This document shows, piece by piece, positions 8,118 to 17,957 of a DNA stretch of 64,000 nucleotides. A program made the translations under genes and the position numbers. Each line of letters opens with the position of its first letter. Within the stretch, counting starts at the first letter, position 1. The notes below the pieces were generated by a model. It did no database searches. It was given only the letters and a program-made list of their open reading frames with translations, and was not told the DNA's origin. Source of the DNA: Petrimonas mucosa (GTDB taxonomy: Bacteria > Bacteroidota > Bacteroidia > Bacteroidales > Dysgonomonadaceae); contig NZ_LT608328.1 in the NCBI RefSeq assembly GCF_900095795.1, positions 2,535,001 to 2,599,000 of the forward strand, given 5' to 3'.

Positions 8118-9917
8118 ATGAAAAAAAGAGTCTTTGCCGCTTCGCTTGTTGCCATCTTGTTCTGCTCGTGTCTCTCCCAACATAAAAACTATTTTGTAAA
8201 GGAAGTTGCCTTTCAGGATGATATAACAGTCGAAGAGAGGTTGAAACTGGCAGCCCGCCTTGTTCCTACCGACCAGCAATATGCTTGGCAGCAGCTGGAG
8301 CTGACTGCATTTATCCACTTTGGCATGAACACTTTTACCGACCGGGAATGGGGTGACGGGCAGGAGGATCCTGCTCTCTTCAATCCAACAGAGTTCGATG
8401 CTGAACAGTGGGTTGTTTCACTTCAGGAGGCTGGATTCAAGATGATCATCCTGACGGCAAAACATCACGACGGGTTCTGCCTCTGGCCTACCTCTACCAC
8501 CACGCACTCCATACGCTCCTCCGGCTGGAAGGGCGGGAACGGCGATATTGTAGGTGAGGTAAAGGATGCCTGCGACAAACATGGAATGAAATTTGGGGTT
8601 TACCTCTCTCCGTGGGACAGGAATGCCGAAAGTTATGGCGATTCACCCCGTTACAATGCATTTTTTGTAGAGCAATTGAAAGAGTTGCTCACAAACTATG
8701 GTGAGATTCACGAGGTATGGTTCGACGGAGCCAATGGCGAGGGACCGAATGGGAAACGTCAGATATACGACTGGGCACGTTTTTACCATGTGATTGATAG
8801 CCTACAGCCAAAAGCGGTCAAGGCCATCATGGGCAACGATATCCGTTGGGTCGGGAATGAGTCGGGCCTGGGCCGTGAAACGGAATGGAGTGTAACTCCT
8901 CTCAACCCTGACATCAACGAGGCAATCACCGAAGAGAACAAACGACTGGAGATCAACCCCATGTCCAGTGACCTGGGCAGTCGCGACCTTATCGCCAAAG
9001 CCAGAAAACTTTATTGGTACCCGTCGGAAGTTGATGTCTCCATAAGGCCGGGATGGTTTTATCACCAGGAACAGGATCATCAGGTGAAGACGCTGCAGCA
9101 GCTGGTCGACATCTATTACCAGTCGGTTGGCATGAACTCGGTACTCCTGCTGAATGTTCCGCCCGACAAACGTGGTTTGCTGCATGAGGCGGATGTAGCC
9201 AGACTGAAAGAGTTTGGCAAATATATAAGGAATACATTCGAAAAGAATAGGATTAAGAAAGGAGATCTCGTCTGGACAGCCAAAAATGGAGAGCAGAGGG
9301 AGTTTGCCTCAACAGGCGACACCATTAACACGGTGATGTTGCAGGAGGAGATTCGGAAAGGTCAGCGGGTAGAACGGTTCAAAGTGGAAGGATTGATCGG
9401 CAATGAATGGAGAACACTGGCTGAAGGAACAACAATTGGATATAAACGATTGGTAAAGTTTGATGATTGCGCCCCCTCCAGGCTTCGTATTACCATTGCC
9501 GATACGAGAGACAAAGCCCATATTCTTGCCGTCGGTGCATATCTGGCACCCCAAATCAGGGAGCAATCCGACGATTTGAAGCTAAGCGATCTGTCGAAGG
9601 AGAAGTGGAGCATCAAGGAGCAGCATCCTTTGGTGGTTGATATGGGCGATAACCACTCCATCAACGGATTCACCTACAATCCTTATGAAGAGGAAGAGGC
9701 GGTTTTCAACTACATTTTCAGCGTTAGTGGTGACGGAAAGAGCTGGACGGAGTTGAAAAGGGGGGAATTCGGCAACATCAAGAACAATCCCGTTCCTCAA
9801 TTTGTAAGGTTCGACAAGAACGTCAGCGCCAGGCTCTTCCGGTTCGAAGCCATCATCGGTACCGAAGGAGGCAAGCCAAATACATCCATCGATCAGGTAG
9901 GTATTCTTATTCCATAA
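8118..9917 (+). CDS. Alpha-L-fucosidase, GH29, lipoprotein
   Basis: 599 residues. The signal peptide ends in a lipobox-like LFCSC, suggesting surface or periplasmic lipid anchoring. The TIM-barrel GH29 domain carries FIHFGMNTF, the ILTAKHHDGFCLWP motif and the catalytic nucleophile in EVWFDGANG (Asp203). A C-terminal F5/8C-like sandwich domain follows (about residues 490-599). The enzyme releases alpha-L-fucose from glycans by a retaining mechanism. It is followed 6 bases later by a DUF3256 gene. No SusC/SusD pair is adjacent, so this is not a classic polysaccharide utilisation locus. Confidence 0.92.
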   Translation: MKKRVFAASLVAILFCSCLSQHKNYFVKEVAFQDDITVEERLKLAARLVPTDQQYAWQQLELTAFIHFGMNTFTDREWGDGQEDPALFNPTEFDAEQWVVSLQEAGFKMIILTAKHHDGFCLWPTSTTTHSIRSSGWKGGNGDIVGEVKDACDKHGMKFGVYLSPWDRNAESYGDSPRYNAFFVEQLKELLTNYGEIHEVWFDGANGEGPNGKRQIYDWARFYHVIDSLQPKAVKAIMGNDIRWVGNESGLGRETEWSVTPLNPDINEAITEENKRLEINPMSSDLGSRDLIAKARKLYWYPSEVDVSIRPGWFYHQEQDHQVKTLQQLVDIYYQSVGMNSVLLLNVPPDKRGLLHEADVARLKEFGKYIRNTFEKNRIKKGDLVWTAKNGEQREFASTGDTINTVMLQEEIRKGQRVERFKVEGLIGNEWRTLAEGTTIGYKRLVKFDDCAPSRLRITIADTRDKAHILAVGAYLAPQIREQSDDLKLSDLSKEKWSIKEQHPLVVDMGDNHSINGFTYNPYEEEEAVFNYIFSVSGDGKSWTELKRGEFGNIKNNPVPQFVRFDKNVSARLFRFEAIIGTEGGKPNTSIDQVGILIP

Positions 9918-9923
9918 CAGCAT

Positions 9924-10541
9924 ATGAAGAGATCAGTTACCATCATTTTCATCTTTATCGCCATTGCCGCGTTTCCACAAAAAATTGACGATATCTTCAA
10001 AACAATGCCCAACTCTCTTCTGCCGGGGTTGTCTGAAGGCAACAGAACCATGCTGCTGGTAGATACGGGAAGAACCGTTATCCCCTATTCGCTCGGTGAG
10101 ATCGAGAAGTTGCTCCATTTGCCCGATTTTCTGAAGATACAGACTTCCGAAATCGGCACGACACAATTGAAGCTGTTGCCACTTATCAACGGCACCCATA
10201 TCGTTTGCATCATCAAAACCGTATGCAGCCGCAAGGTATGCGACAGCTCCATCCGGTTTTACTCTACCGAATGGGTAGAACTGGATGCAGACAAACTGTT
10301 GCCCGATATTTCTGCAGAATCTTTCTTTTTTTCATCGAAAAAAGATACCGAAAATTATAAATTTGCACTATCTTTGCACAACGTTTGTCCGGTATCGGCC
10401 AACTTTGAAAACGGCTCTGACACATTGACACTGAAACTCAATCTGGAAGGATATCTTTCCGATGAACAGAGAAGTGCAATCAGGCCAATAATTGAAAGTG
10501 ATACAATCAGGTTGATCTGGAACAAAACATCGTTCAGGTAA
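9924..10541 (+). CDS. DUF3256 family exported protein
   Basis: 205 residues with an N-terminal signal sequence (MKRSVTIIFIFIAIAAFPQ). The body begins KIDDIFKTMPNSLLPGLSEGNRTMLLVD, the pattern of the DUF3256 family found almost only in Bacteroidales. Predicted periplasmic; function unknown. It starts 6 bases after the fucosidase stop and probably shares its transcript. An internal TATCTTTG at about 10371-10378 could serve as a promoter for the tRNA gene just downstream. Confidence 0.8.
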   Translation: MKRSVTIIFIFIAIAAFPQKIDDIFKTMPNSLLPGLSEGNRTMLLVDTGRTVIPYSLGEIEKLLHLPDFLKIQTSEIGTTQLKLLPLINGTHIVCIIKTVCSRKVCDSSIRFYSTEWVELDADKLLPDISAESFFFSSKKDTENYKFALSLHNVCPVSANFENGSDTLTLKLNLEGYLSDEQRSAIRPIIESDTIRLIWNKTSFR

Positions 10542-10546
10542 TTCTT

Positions 10547-10618
10547 GCACCCGTAGTTCAATGGATAGAATATCGGATTCCGGTTCCGACGATGTGGGTT
10601 CGATTCCCGCCGGGTGTA
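10547..10618 (+). tRNA. tRNA-Arg (anticodon CCG)
   Basis: 72 bases including the discriminator A; CCA is not encoded. The acceptor GCACCCG pairs with CGGGTGT (one G-U at the end), the anticodon stem TCGGA/TCCGA encloses TTCCGGT with CCG as anticodon, and the T arm is GTGGG-TTCGATT-CCCGC. Decodes CGG. A terminator hairpin follows within 10 bases. Confidence 0.92.
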
Positions 10619-10625
10619 CTTCAGA

Positions 10626-10663
10626 AAACTCATTTGACTGTAAATAGCCAGATGAGTTTTTTA
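10626..10663 (+). terminator. Terminator after tRNA-Arg
   Basis: AAACTCAT (10626-10633) and ATGAGTTT (10652-10659) form the stem, with a T-rich tail. An internal TTTGACTG/CAG partly extends pairing. Confidence 0.65.
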
Positions 10664-10754
10664 TTTACAAGAATCTATCGAGGCTGTCTCAAAATAAAAT
10701 TTCACCTTCTGAGAAATGAATTTTGGAAGATCTTCACCGATAGGTATGCAAATA

Positions 10755-10790
10755 AATGAGGGTGAAATCACATTGTGATCCACCCTCATT
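10755..10790 (-). terminator. Terminator of the AcrB-type efflux operon
   Basis: ATGAGGGTG (10756-10764) pairs with CACCCTCAT (10781-10789), with further pairing of ATCACA/TGTGAT inside, downstream of the tolC-like gene on the minus strand. The A-rich stretch beyond it gives a U tail on that strand. It may work in both directions. Confidence 0.7.
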
Positions 10791-10848
10791 GAAGTATGAT
10801 TTCTGTAGCTGTTACCCGGGACAGGAGAGTACATTAAAGAACAGCCTG

Positions 10849-12240
10849 TTACAATTTTCCAGCCGCCTTGAGGTAGCGGGTTGTCGCAAGCTGTGCGTTA
10901 CATCCGGCCTCAACCAGTTCAGCTTTTGCCTTCTGCCACATGGCTTGTGCTTCCAGCAGGTTCGACAAGGTCTCCATTCCTGCATCATAGCGGTCACGAC
11001 TTTCGCGCAAATTCTCTTCCGCCTGGCTCAAGGAACGGTTCGTAAGTTCAACAGCTGCCACCGACTCTTGGTATGCCTGCAGTGCCTGTTGCACTTCCAG
11101 TTCCATTTTTCCGGTCAACTCTTCCTGCTGCAACTGGGCCACCCTTTTCTCCGCCATCGCACTGCGTACCCTGTTTTTTCCTTCACCCCAGTGAAAGATC
11201 GGTACCTGAACCGAAACCACTGCCGAGAAGGCTGCATGGTCGAGCAGTTTACTGTCGTTCAGCTTCAATCCGTTGGCATAGGCAAAATTGCCTCCAATAC
11301 CAACTTGCGGGAGAAATTCGCTGCGGACAAGTTTCACCTGTTGATCCTTCAGATCTACCTGGCGCATCAGCAGCTTCACTTCGGGACGTGAAGAGAGGTC
11401 AGGCAACGGCAATGCTTCATCCTGGAACACTCCCGGCCGTTCAACAGCAGTCACCTCGCTGTTGAGCGGCAGACCAACCACATGGCAAAGATTCATCCTT
11501 GCCAGCCTCACTCCATTGTCGGCCTTCAGCAGCTGAAGTTCAACCTCGTTCTGCTTCACCTCCACCCTCAGCAGATCGTTGCGTGGAACCATTCCCTCCT
11601 TATAGGCATTCTCCACCTCTGTCGCCAGTCGTGCAAGCATCTCCTTGTACGACTCAGCCACCTTTTTCAGTTCCAATACCCTGACATAACTCCAGTAAGC
11701 CTCATCCGCCTGCAAGATTACCTCCGCCTCGCTCTTCTGTCTGTTCAGCCGCGCCATCTCCTCACCCAGTTGAGCCATGCGATAGGCAGAGGTGATCTTT
11801 CCCCCCATATAGATGGGCTGTTCCAGACGCAACCCCGTCAGGTAGGTTCCGTTGAGTCTCAGGTTCAGTTCCATGCCCGGGAAAAAGGCATACTCCTTGA
11901 ATATGGGGACCCCGTCTACGCTGGTCAGGATATTGGGTACCAGCTGACCGGAACCATCAGGCACATAGGTAGGCAGATAGAACGAGGGTATCTCTCTCTC
12001 CAGTGAAGCTGTAGTAAGCAGGTAGTTACCGGTAGCCGACAGTTTCGGCAGAAAATTGGCCCGGTAGGCCTTGACCCCGTAGGCAGCCTTCTCCTGTTGT
12101 TGGGCAGCCACTGCTATCTGCTTGTTGTTTTGGAGGGCCATGGAGCGGCACTCCTCGAGGGTGAGCGGCTGTTGTGCAGCCACGTTGGGAGCAGCCACCA
12201 GGCATGCCATTATCATAAACAAAGTATTGTAGCGTCTCAT
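10849..12240 (-). CDS. TolC-family outer membrane efflux protein
   Basis: 463 residues with a signal peptide ending at AAPNVAAQQP. Two long heptad-rich OEP repeats typical of TolC/OprM channels (for example QAYQESVAAVELTNRSL and the YDAGMETLSNLLEAQ motif near the C-terminus). It forms the outer membrane duct of a tripartite pump. It is the last gene of a three-gene operon and overlaps the RND pump gene by 4 bases (12237-12240). Confidence 0.9.
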   Translation of the reverse strand: MRRYNTLFMIMACLVAAPNVAAQQPLTLEECRSMALQNNKQIAVAAQQQEKAAYGVKAYRANFLPKLSATGNYLLTTASLEREIPSFYLPTYVPDGSGQLVPNILTSVDGVPIFKEYAFFPGMELNLRLNGTYLTGLRLEQPIYMGGKITSAYRMAQLGEEMARLNRQKSEAEVILQADEAYWSYVRVLELKKVAESYKEMLARLATEVENAYKEGMVPRNDLLRVEVKQNEVELQLLKADNGVRLARMNLCHVVGLPLNSEVTAVERPGVFQDEALPLPDLSSRPEVKLLMRQVDLKDQQVKLVRSEFLPQVGIGGNFAYANGLKLNDSKLLDHAAFSAVVSVQVPIFHWGEGKNRVRSAMAEKRVAQLQQEELTGKMELEVQQALQAYQESVAAVELTNRSLSQAEENLRESRDRYDAGMETLSNLLEAQAMWQKAKAELVEAGCNAQLATTRYLKAAGKL

Positions 12241-15200
12241 ATTTTATGAATCTTGATTTTGAAGAAAACGGAGTACAACAACGGAATGACCACCAGTGTG
12301 ATAAGTGTGCCTACCAGCAGCCCGCCCATGATGGTGACTGCCAACGGGCCAAACAGGTCGTCACCTAACAGTGGAATCATACCCAGAATGGTAGTTCCCG
12401 ATGCCATCATCACCGGCCGGAAACGGCCAGAAGAGCTGATCAGAAGTGCCTCCACAGGATCGACACCCTCTTTCTTCAGTTGCAGTTCGATCTCATCCAT
12501 CAGCACGATGCCGTTCTTGATGATCATTCCAACCAATCCCAACACTCCTACGATGGCGACAAAACCGAAGGTCTTGCCTGATACAAGCATGCCAAAAATA
12601 ACACCAATCAGCAGCAACGGGATGCAGCAAACGATGATAATCGGTTTGCGGTAGTCCCGGAAAAGCATGATCAGGATCGCAATCATAAGAATGATGGCCA
12701 GCGGGAAATATTTGAAAAGGTAGGAGCTGGACTGGATGCTGGCCTTCCGTTCTCCCTCCCATTGCATTGTGTATCCCTCAGGCAGTTCAATCGACTCGAT
12801 CTCTTTTACTATGGTCTGCCGGGCATCTTCCGTTCCAATTCCTCTTACCGGACTTCCCTGTGCCCGCATGGCACGTTGTCCGTTGTAACGGATTACCAGG
12901 GGGTCTTCCCAGGTAAGGTGAATTCCATTGGTTACCTGGCTCAAGGGTATTGTGCGAAGTGCCTCACGAATCACATCATCCTCACTATACACACCTGTGA
13001 GCAAGCCTTGAATCATATCCCTGTTAACAAAGGATAACGAAGGCATCATGCTGAATACCTGCGCATTATCCAACGACTCAATTGGATTGCCATCTTTATC
13101 TACACACTTCAGGTAGATGGTCTGCCGCTGATTCCCATCGTAGAAATTGCTGGCTGGAATACCTCCGGTAGCACTCAAGAGCGATAGACCTACATCTTGC
13201 CTGCTGATTCCCACGTTACGGGCTATTGGCTGGTCGTAATCGACCGTCAGCACCGGGGTCTTTGCCTCCCAGTTGGAGCAGGTAAGGGTGATGGCGGGGC
13301 TTGCCTCCATAATGGCAAGTGCCTGCGATGTCAAATCGCGCAATACGGCCGGATCGGGACCGTTGAACTGTACCTCGATCGGATGCTTCTTATACATCAG
13401 GTTGTACCGTTTCAGACGCACATAGGCATCAGGATAGTGGTCGGTGAGGTATTGCTGTATCTCATCCATTGTGGCCACCAATTTTTTTGATGTGGTGTAG
13501 TCTACGATCAGCTCCCCATAGGAGAGCGACGGGTCGGCCATGCTGCGCACCAGGTTGTAGCGTGCAGGTGTCCCTCCGATTGAAGCGGTGACATGTGTAA
13601 TTTCCTCCCTCGAAAGAAGATAGTCGGTAATCGACTGCAGGTCGCTCTTTACCCTTTCACTGGTATAACCCTCGGGCAGCTTATACTCGATGTAAAGTTG
13701 ATTGTAATCCATATCGGGAAAGAAGCCCTGTGGCAGGAATCTGTAACAGCCAATAGCTGCAAGCATCAGTAGAGAGATGGCTCCAATAGTAAGGCTCCGG
13801 TGGTGGAGCGTCCATGTGAGCACCTTCCGCAATGCATGGTAAAAACCGTTATCGAAGGGATCCTTGCCTACCTTGTCCTCTTTGATCTTGACCATCCGGT
13901 CGGCCTGTATCGGAACATAAACCAGTGCCAGCATCCAGCTCAGTAATAACGATACTGCCAGTACGATAAAGAGGTCGCGCACGTAATATCCTGCCGTGTC
14001 GGGTGAGAGAAAGATGGGGAAGAAGGCCAGTATGGCAATCAGTGTAGCTCCCAGCAGTGGCATGGCAGTCTTCTTGCCAATGTTGGTAAGCGCTTTCTTC
14101 TTCGACTCACCACGCTGCAGATCGATCAAAATACCATCGAGAATCACGATGGCATTATCCACCAGCATCCCCATGGCAAGAATAAATGAGCCAAGTGAAA
14201 CACGCTGCAAGGTTCCGCCTGCCATATTCAGGATCAGTAGCGAACCCAACACTATCACGACCAGGTTCGTACCGATAATTACGCCGCTTCTGAAACCCAT
14301 AAAGAAGATAAGCAGCAAAACTACGATAATTACCGACTCCACCAGATTGACCATAAAGGTATTGAGGGCGTCACTCACCCGGTCGGACTGAAAAAATACC
14401 TTATGGAGTTCCATACCAACAGGCAGACGGCTTTCAGTAAGCTCGGCAACACGTTTCTCAACCCTCTTGCCTACTTGGGTGATATCGGCATCGCCATGCG
14501 CCGCAATGGCTATACCCAATGCCTTCCGATTATCATACATCAGCTCGTTGCGCACCGGCTCCTCATAACCGGTCCATACCCGTGCCACATCCTTCAACCT
14601 GAACTGGTCGCCCTGATGCCCTTTGAGCAGCAGGGCGCCTATATCCTCGGCACTGCGGTAGCGGTCGTTCACGGTTACTCTCAGCGACATGTCACCGGCA
14701 TCGTAATTACCGGAGTAGACTGTCTTGTTCTGACCGTTCAATGTTGAAAGAACCTCTGTTGGCGAGATACCCAGATTGGCCAGCTTGTCCTCATACATCT
14801 CTATATATATGCACTCCTTGCCCTGTCCATAGATATCTACCCTGGAGACACCATCAACAGCAAGCAGTTCACGCTGTAACAGCTCGGCATAGTCGCCCAG
14901 CTCACGATCGCTGTAACCATCGGAGGTCATTGCATAGAACATTCCCATCACATCGCCGAAATCATCCTTCACGATCGGCGCTGAGGCTCCGTCAGGCAAT
15001 TTCGACTGAACGTCGCTTACCTTGCGGCGCAGTTGTGTCCAAACCTGATCCACCTCATCATTGGACACAAGTGTGGATAACCCCACGGTAATCATGGAGA
15101 GATCGTTCATCGAACGGCTCTCAATAAAATCCACATCCTTGATTGTTCGGATTGATTTCTCCAAGAGATCGGTCACCTCCAATTCAACTTGGTGAGCAGA

Positions 15201-15365
15201 TGCACCCGGATAGGTGGTGACAATCAATGCCTGCTTTACTACAAGCTCAGGGTCTTCGAGCTTTCCCATGCTGCGGATGGCAAGGAAACCTCCAACAAGA
15301 AGACAGAGCACAAGGAAGCTTACCAGCTTGCGGTTATCAAGTCCCCATTTTCCAAAATCGATCAT
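12237..15365 (-). CDS. RND efflux transporter, AcrB/HAE-type
   Basis: 1042 residues, the normal RND length, with TM1 near residues 13-30, two large periplasmic loops and two groups of TM helices. TM4 carries GMLVDNAIVILDGIL with the proton-relay Asp region; the heavy-metal DFGIIVDG signature is absent, so it is the drug/amphiphile (HAE) rather than metal type. The N-terminus MIDFGKWGLDNRKLVSF matches a Bacteroidetes AcrB-like subgroup. It overlaps the adaptor gene (15362-15365) and the tolC-like gene by 4 bases each, so the three are coupled. Substrate unknown. Confidence 0.92.
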   Translation of the reverse strand: MIDFGKWGLDNRKLVSFLVLCLLVGGFLAIRSMGKLEDPELVVKQALIVTTYPGASAHQVELEVTDLLEKSIRTIKDVDFIESRSMNDLSMITVGLSTLVSNDEVDQVWTQLRRKVSDVQSKLPDGASAPIVKDDFGDVMGMFYAMTSDGYSDRELGDYAELLQRELLAVDGVSRVDIYGQGKECIYIEMYEDKLANLGISPTEVLSTLNGQNKTVYSGNYDAGDMSLRVTVNDRYRSAEDIGALLLKGHQGDQFRLKDVARVWTGYEEPVRNELMYDNRKALGIAIAAHGDADITQVGKRVEKRVAELTESRLPVGMELHKVFFQSDRVSDALNTFMVNLVESVIIVVLLLIFFMGFRSGVIIGTNLVVIVLGSLLILNMAGGTLQRVSLGSFILAMGMLVDNAIVILDGILIDLQRGESKKKALTNIGKKTAMPLLGATLIAILAFFPIFLSPDTAGYYVRDLFIVLAVSLLLSWMLALVYVPIQADRMVKIKEDKVGKDPFDNGFYHALRKVLTWTLHHRSLTIGAISLLMLAAIGCYRFLPQGFFPDMDYNQLYIEYKLPEGYTSERVKSDLQSITDYLLSREEITHVTASIGGTPARYNLVRSMADPSLSYGELIVDYTTSKKLVATMDEIQQYLTDHYPDAYVRLKRYNLMYKKHPIEVQFNGPDPAVLRDLTSQALAIMEASPAITLTCSNWEAKTPVLTVDYDQPIARNVGISRQDVGLSLLSATGGIPASNFYDGNQRQTIYLKCVDKDGNPIESLDNAQVFSMMPSLSFVNRDMIQGLLTGVYSEDDVIREALRTIPLSQVTNGIHLTWEDPLVIRYNGQRAMRAQGSPVRGIGTEDARQTIVKEIESIELPEGYTMQWEGERKASIQSSSYLFKYFPLAIILMIAILIMLFRDYRKPIIIVCCIPLLLIGVIFGMLVSGKTFGFVAIVGVLGLVGMIIKNGIVLMDEIELQLKKEGVDPVEALLISSSGRFRPVMMASGTTILGMIPLLGDDLFGPLAVTIMGGLLVGTLITLVVIPLLYSVFFKIKIHKI

Positions 15366-16426
15366 AGCATTCCTCCCACGTTTGTTTCACTTTTTACCGC
15401 CAACAAGGATACCTTCTGACCCTCTTTAACCGAATGCACACCAGCGCTCAGCACCAGTTCCCCTGCCTTCAGTCCCGAGCTTACCACAGCCCTTCCGTCG
15501 GTTAGTATCTCTGAGAGAGTAACCTCTCTGGCATTAACCGTACTGTTTTCAGGATCATACACCCATACGGAGGTCTGGTTATCATTCTGAACAAGTGCAG
15601 AAAGTGGAATCGAGAGAGTTTCTGCCTGATCATTGCGATAGCGGATGGTCACCATCACCGACATGCCCGGTCCCGGCTGTTCGCCATCAACCTTGGCAAG
15701 GCGGAAACGCATCGTGTAGAGCTGGCTGGCGTTAGCTTTGGGTGTTATCCCGATCAACTCCAGCGGGAAGGTCTTACCTGGATAGATATCGGCTGTACAG
15801 TAATAACTTTCAAACTGGTCACGGCGGATATAGTCGCCCGAAGGAATATGCACCTCCACTTCGGCCGAACCGGCAGCCACCATCGAGATAACCGGTATAC
15901 CTGCTCCCACCGTTTCACCTGCTTCAAAGAGGTGTTTCTGGATATAACCGTCGCAAGGAGCCAGCAGTTTGGTATCGGCGAGCGCATTGCGGTGTGCGTT
16001 CAACTTGGCACTGATCTGTTGGTAGCCAAAACGGGCCTTGTCGTAATCATTCGGCGTCACCGACCCTTTTTCATGGAGTCCCATGATACGGTCGACTTCA
16101 CTCTTGATACTGTTGTATTCAGCCTCAGTGGCCGCCAACTGAAGTTCAAAGTCGCGTGGATCAATCTGGGCCAGCACCTGACCTTTCCGCACATAAGCAC
16201 CCACCTTGGCATACACCTTCTCAATGGGTCCACTGACACGAAAAGCCAAGTTCAAGTCGGATGCCGGCATCACCTTGCCAGGAAAGAGGTTGCTACCGGC
16301 CTGGCCAAACACCTTCACCGTATCGACCTTCACACTTCTCACTGCGGAGTGCTTTTCCGGGGTGCTCTTGCAACTGACCAAAAGCAGCAGGCACCCTATC
16401 ATCATCATACATCTTCTCATTTGCAT
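15362..16426 (-). CDS. RND periplasmic adaptor (membrane fusion protein)
   Basis: 354 residues, lipoprotein signal peptide with lipobox LLLVSC. A biotinyl-lipoyl half-motif (VYAKVGAYVRKGQVLAQIDPRD), a helical hairpin and the second half (LAPCDGYIQKHLFEAGETVGAG) are followed by the beta-barrel and membrane-proximal domains. First gene of the AcrB-type operon; links pump and channel across the periplasm. Transcribed divergently from an AraC-family regulator, which probably controls it. Confidence 0.9.
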   Translation of the reverse strand: MQMRRCMMMIGCLLLLVSCKSTPEKHSAVRSVKVDTVKVFGQAGSNLFPGKVMPASDLNLAFRVSGPIEKVYAKVGAYVRKGQVLAQIDPRDFELQLAATEAEYNSIKSEVDRIMGLHEKGSVTPNDYDKARFGYQQISAKLNAHRNALADTKLLAPCDGYIQKHLFEAGETVGAGIPVISMVAAGSAEVEVHIPSGDYIRRDQFESYYCTADIYPGKTFPLELIGITPKANASQLYTMRFRLAKVDGEQPGPGMSVMVTIRYRNDQAETLSIPLSALVQNDNQTSVWVYDPENSTVNAREVTLSEILTDGRAVVSSGLKAGELVLSAGVHSVKEGQKVSLLAVKSETNVGGML

Positions 16427-16450
16427 CTTTATTCAAATTAGTTTGGGATG

Positions 16451-16458
16451 CAAAGGTA
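16451..16458 (-). promoter_or_regulatory. -7 box of the AcrB-type efflux operon
   Basis: Minus-strand TACCTTTG, a perfect TAnnTTTG box, 25 bases upstream of the adaptor ATG, so the leader is very short. Confidence 0.6.
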
Positions 16459-16556
16459 GGTTTATTTATGCGGTTCGATTTGCCAATATCTCCCTCAAAT
16501 TGTCCAATATGTCGGTTTTTTCGCCTCTTATTGGTATTTATCCGGTCAAATTTTGT

Positions 16557-16564
16557 TATATTTG
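16557..16564 (+). promoter_or_regulatory. -7 box of the AraC regulator gene
   Basis: TATATTTG followed by CAACC, 18 bases before the start at 16582. Together with the opposing box at 16451-16458 it defines a compact divergent control region in which the regulator is likely to bind. Confidence 0.6.
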
Positions 16565-16581
16565 CAACCAATAAGGTAAAA

Positions 16582-17493
16582 ATGATGAAAGATCAGTACA
16601 CCCTTGAAAACCGGGTAGCACGCAGGCTGCTGCCCGACAATGGTTATCTGATGCTGGACAGTTCCACCACCGATTTCCATCAACTCTTGAAGCGTACCCC
16701 CTTTATCCTGGATGCCGGAGTAGTGGTGTTTGTCTGCATGGAGGGAGAAGCAGTAATTGTGGTGGACATGAAACGCATCCATATTCACCGGGGAAGTTTT
16801 GTACTGCTGCTCCCCTACTCGGTGATCCAGCTGGTGGAAGTGTCGGATGAGTTGAAAATCACGCTCATTGCAACAGGAATGGGTTTTCTGGAGAAGCTGG
16901 CCATATCGCACCCCGTGGAGAACTACGTAGAGAAGATCCGGGAGATGCCCTGCCTGCAGCTGAATGAAACCCAGCTGGAGAGTGCAAAAGAGATTTACCG
17001 CCATGTGGAGAAACAGTATCGCGAAGCATCCGGCCCCCTGTCGCAGGAGATACGAAACACGTTGATGACCTACCTGTCGCTGGAGATCGTCACACTGTTT
17101 GCCATGAACCAGCCGGCAGGTAAGCCCAGGATATCGCGACAGGAGCAGATTTTCCGCAACTTCACCATCTCGCTGGCAAAACATGTCAGCGAGCAGCGAA
17201 CCGTGGAGTTTTACGCCAATGAGGCCTGTCTTACCCCGAAACATTTCTCCATGGTAATCAAGAAGCGGTCGGGCAAACTACCGATGGAGTGGATAACCGA
17301 AAGGACCGTGGCATTGATCAAGTTCCTGCTTACCAATACCGACCAGTCGATCCAGGAGATATCCAATAGGTTGAACTTTCCCAACCAGTCGTTTTTCACA
17401 CGTTACTTCAAGCGGCACACGGGACTGACCCCTACCGCCTACCGGCAAAAGAGCATCCGCTCTGAACTGCCACCATTGACACCGGTACGTTGA
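16582..17493 (+). CDS. AraC-family transcriptional regulator
   Basis: 303 residues from the ATG at 16582 (or the adjacent one at 16585). A longer frame opens at 16468 but begins upstream of the promoter, so it is rejected. The N-terminal cupin-like sensing domain is followed by a C-terminal double helix-turn-helix with FPNQSFFTRYFKRHTGLTP and TPTAYRQK, the AraC signature. Sits back to back with the efflux operon (155 bases between starts), so a role as its activator or repressor is likely. The inducer is unknown. Confidence 0.9.
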   Translation: MMKDQYTLENRVARRLLPDNGYLMLDSSTTDFHQLLKRTPFILDAGVVVFVCMEGEAVIVVDMKRIHIHRGSFVLLLPYSVIQLVEVSDELKITLIATGMGFLEKLAISHPVENYVEKIREMPCLQLNETQLESAKEIYRHVEKQYREASGPLSQEIRNTLMTYLSLEIVTLFAMNQPAGKPRISRQEQIFRNFTISLAKHVSEQRTVEFYANEACLTPKHFSMVIKKRSGKLPMEWITERTVALIKFLLTNTDQSIQEISNRLNFPNQSFFTRYFKRHTGLTPTAYRQKSIRSELPPLTPVR

Positions 17494-17957
17494 AAGAGCC
17501 CGGTTTCTACTCGATGGGCCTCAACGATGCGAGCTGTATGAGCAGTGTAATCATCAGGATTGTAAAAATCAACTTCTACTTTGTGATTTTATGGCACCTC
17601 ATCCCACCCTACACCTTGCACAAGGAGTTGTTCCATTTGCAGATAAAGCAGGTGAGGGTCTCCCCGCACGCCGTATACCCGCAAAACGTAGTTTCCAAAT
17701 TCATCAAAGGCAAAGTCGCGTGGTATTACCCTGTACCATTGTTTTATGTACAAGACGGTAAACGCTTTATTTTGTTCTATGGACAGAACAGAATGGCATT
17801 ATTCGCACTCTTGTTACGGAATTGTCCTTAAATAGAAAATTCTTATTAATGCAACATTATTGATATAAACGCTGTAATAATTGATAGTGAACCGCCTCAT
17901 CGCTTGTGTGTAAAATAATTTTACTCTATTTTTATATCCTGAAAAAATTGATTGTTA
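17494..17957 (+). other. Intergenic region between the two efflux loci
   Basis: 464 bases with no convincing plus-strand gene. It contains a minus-strand gene remnant (see 17589-17795) and an AT-rich stretch (about 17835-17950) that should hold the promoter of the metal efflux operon. ATTGTCCTTAA occurs at about 17820 and again near 18418. Confidence 0.5.
17589..17795 (-). pseudogene. C-terminal gene remnant, unknown family
   Basis: On the minus strand a frame of about 70 codons reads like real protein (VIPRDFAFDEFGNYVLRVYG, then GDPHLLYLQMEQLLVQGVG) and ends WDEVP-stop at 17589. It has no ATG at its head and runs into a stop near 17800, so it looks like the 3' end of a lost gene. I do not recognise the family. 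The overlapping plus-strand frame is less protein-like. Confidence 0.35.

Noticed and set aside
17490-17831. 113-residue plus-strand frame overlapping the AraC stop
   Set aside because: Composition is not protein-like, and the opposite strand carries a more convincing coding remnant.
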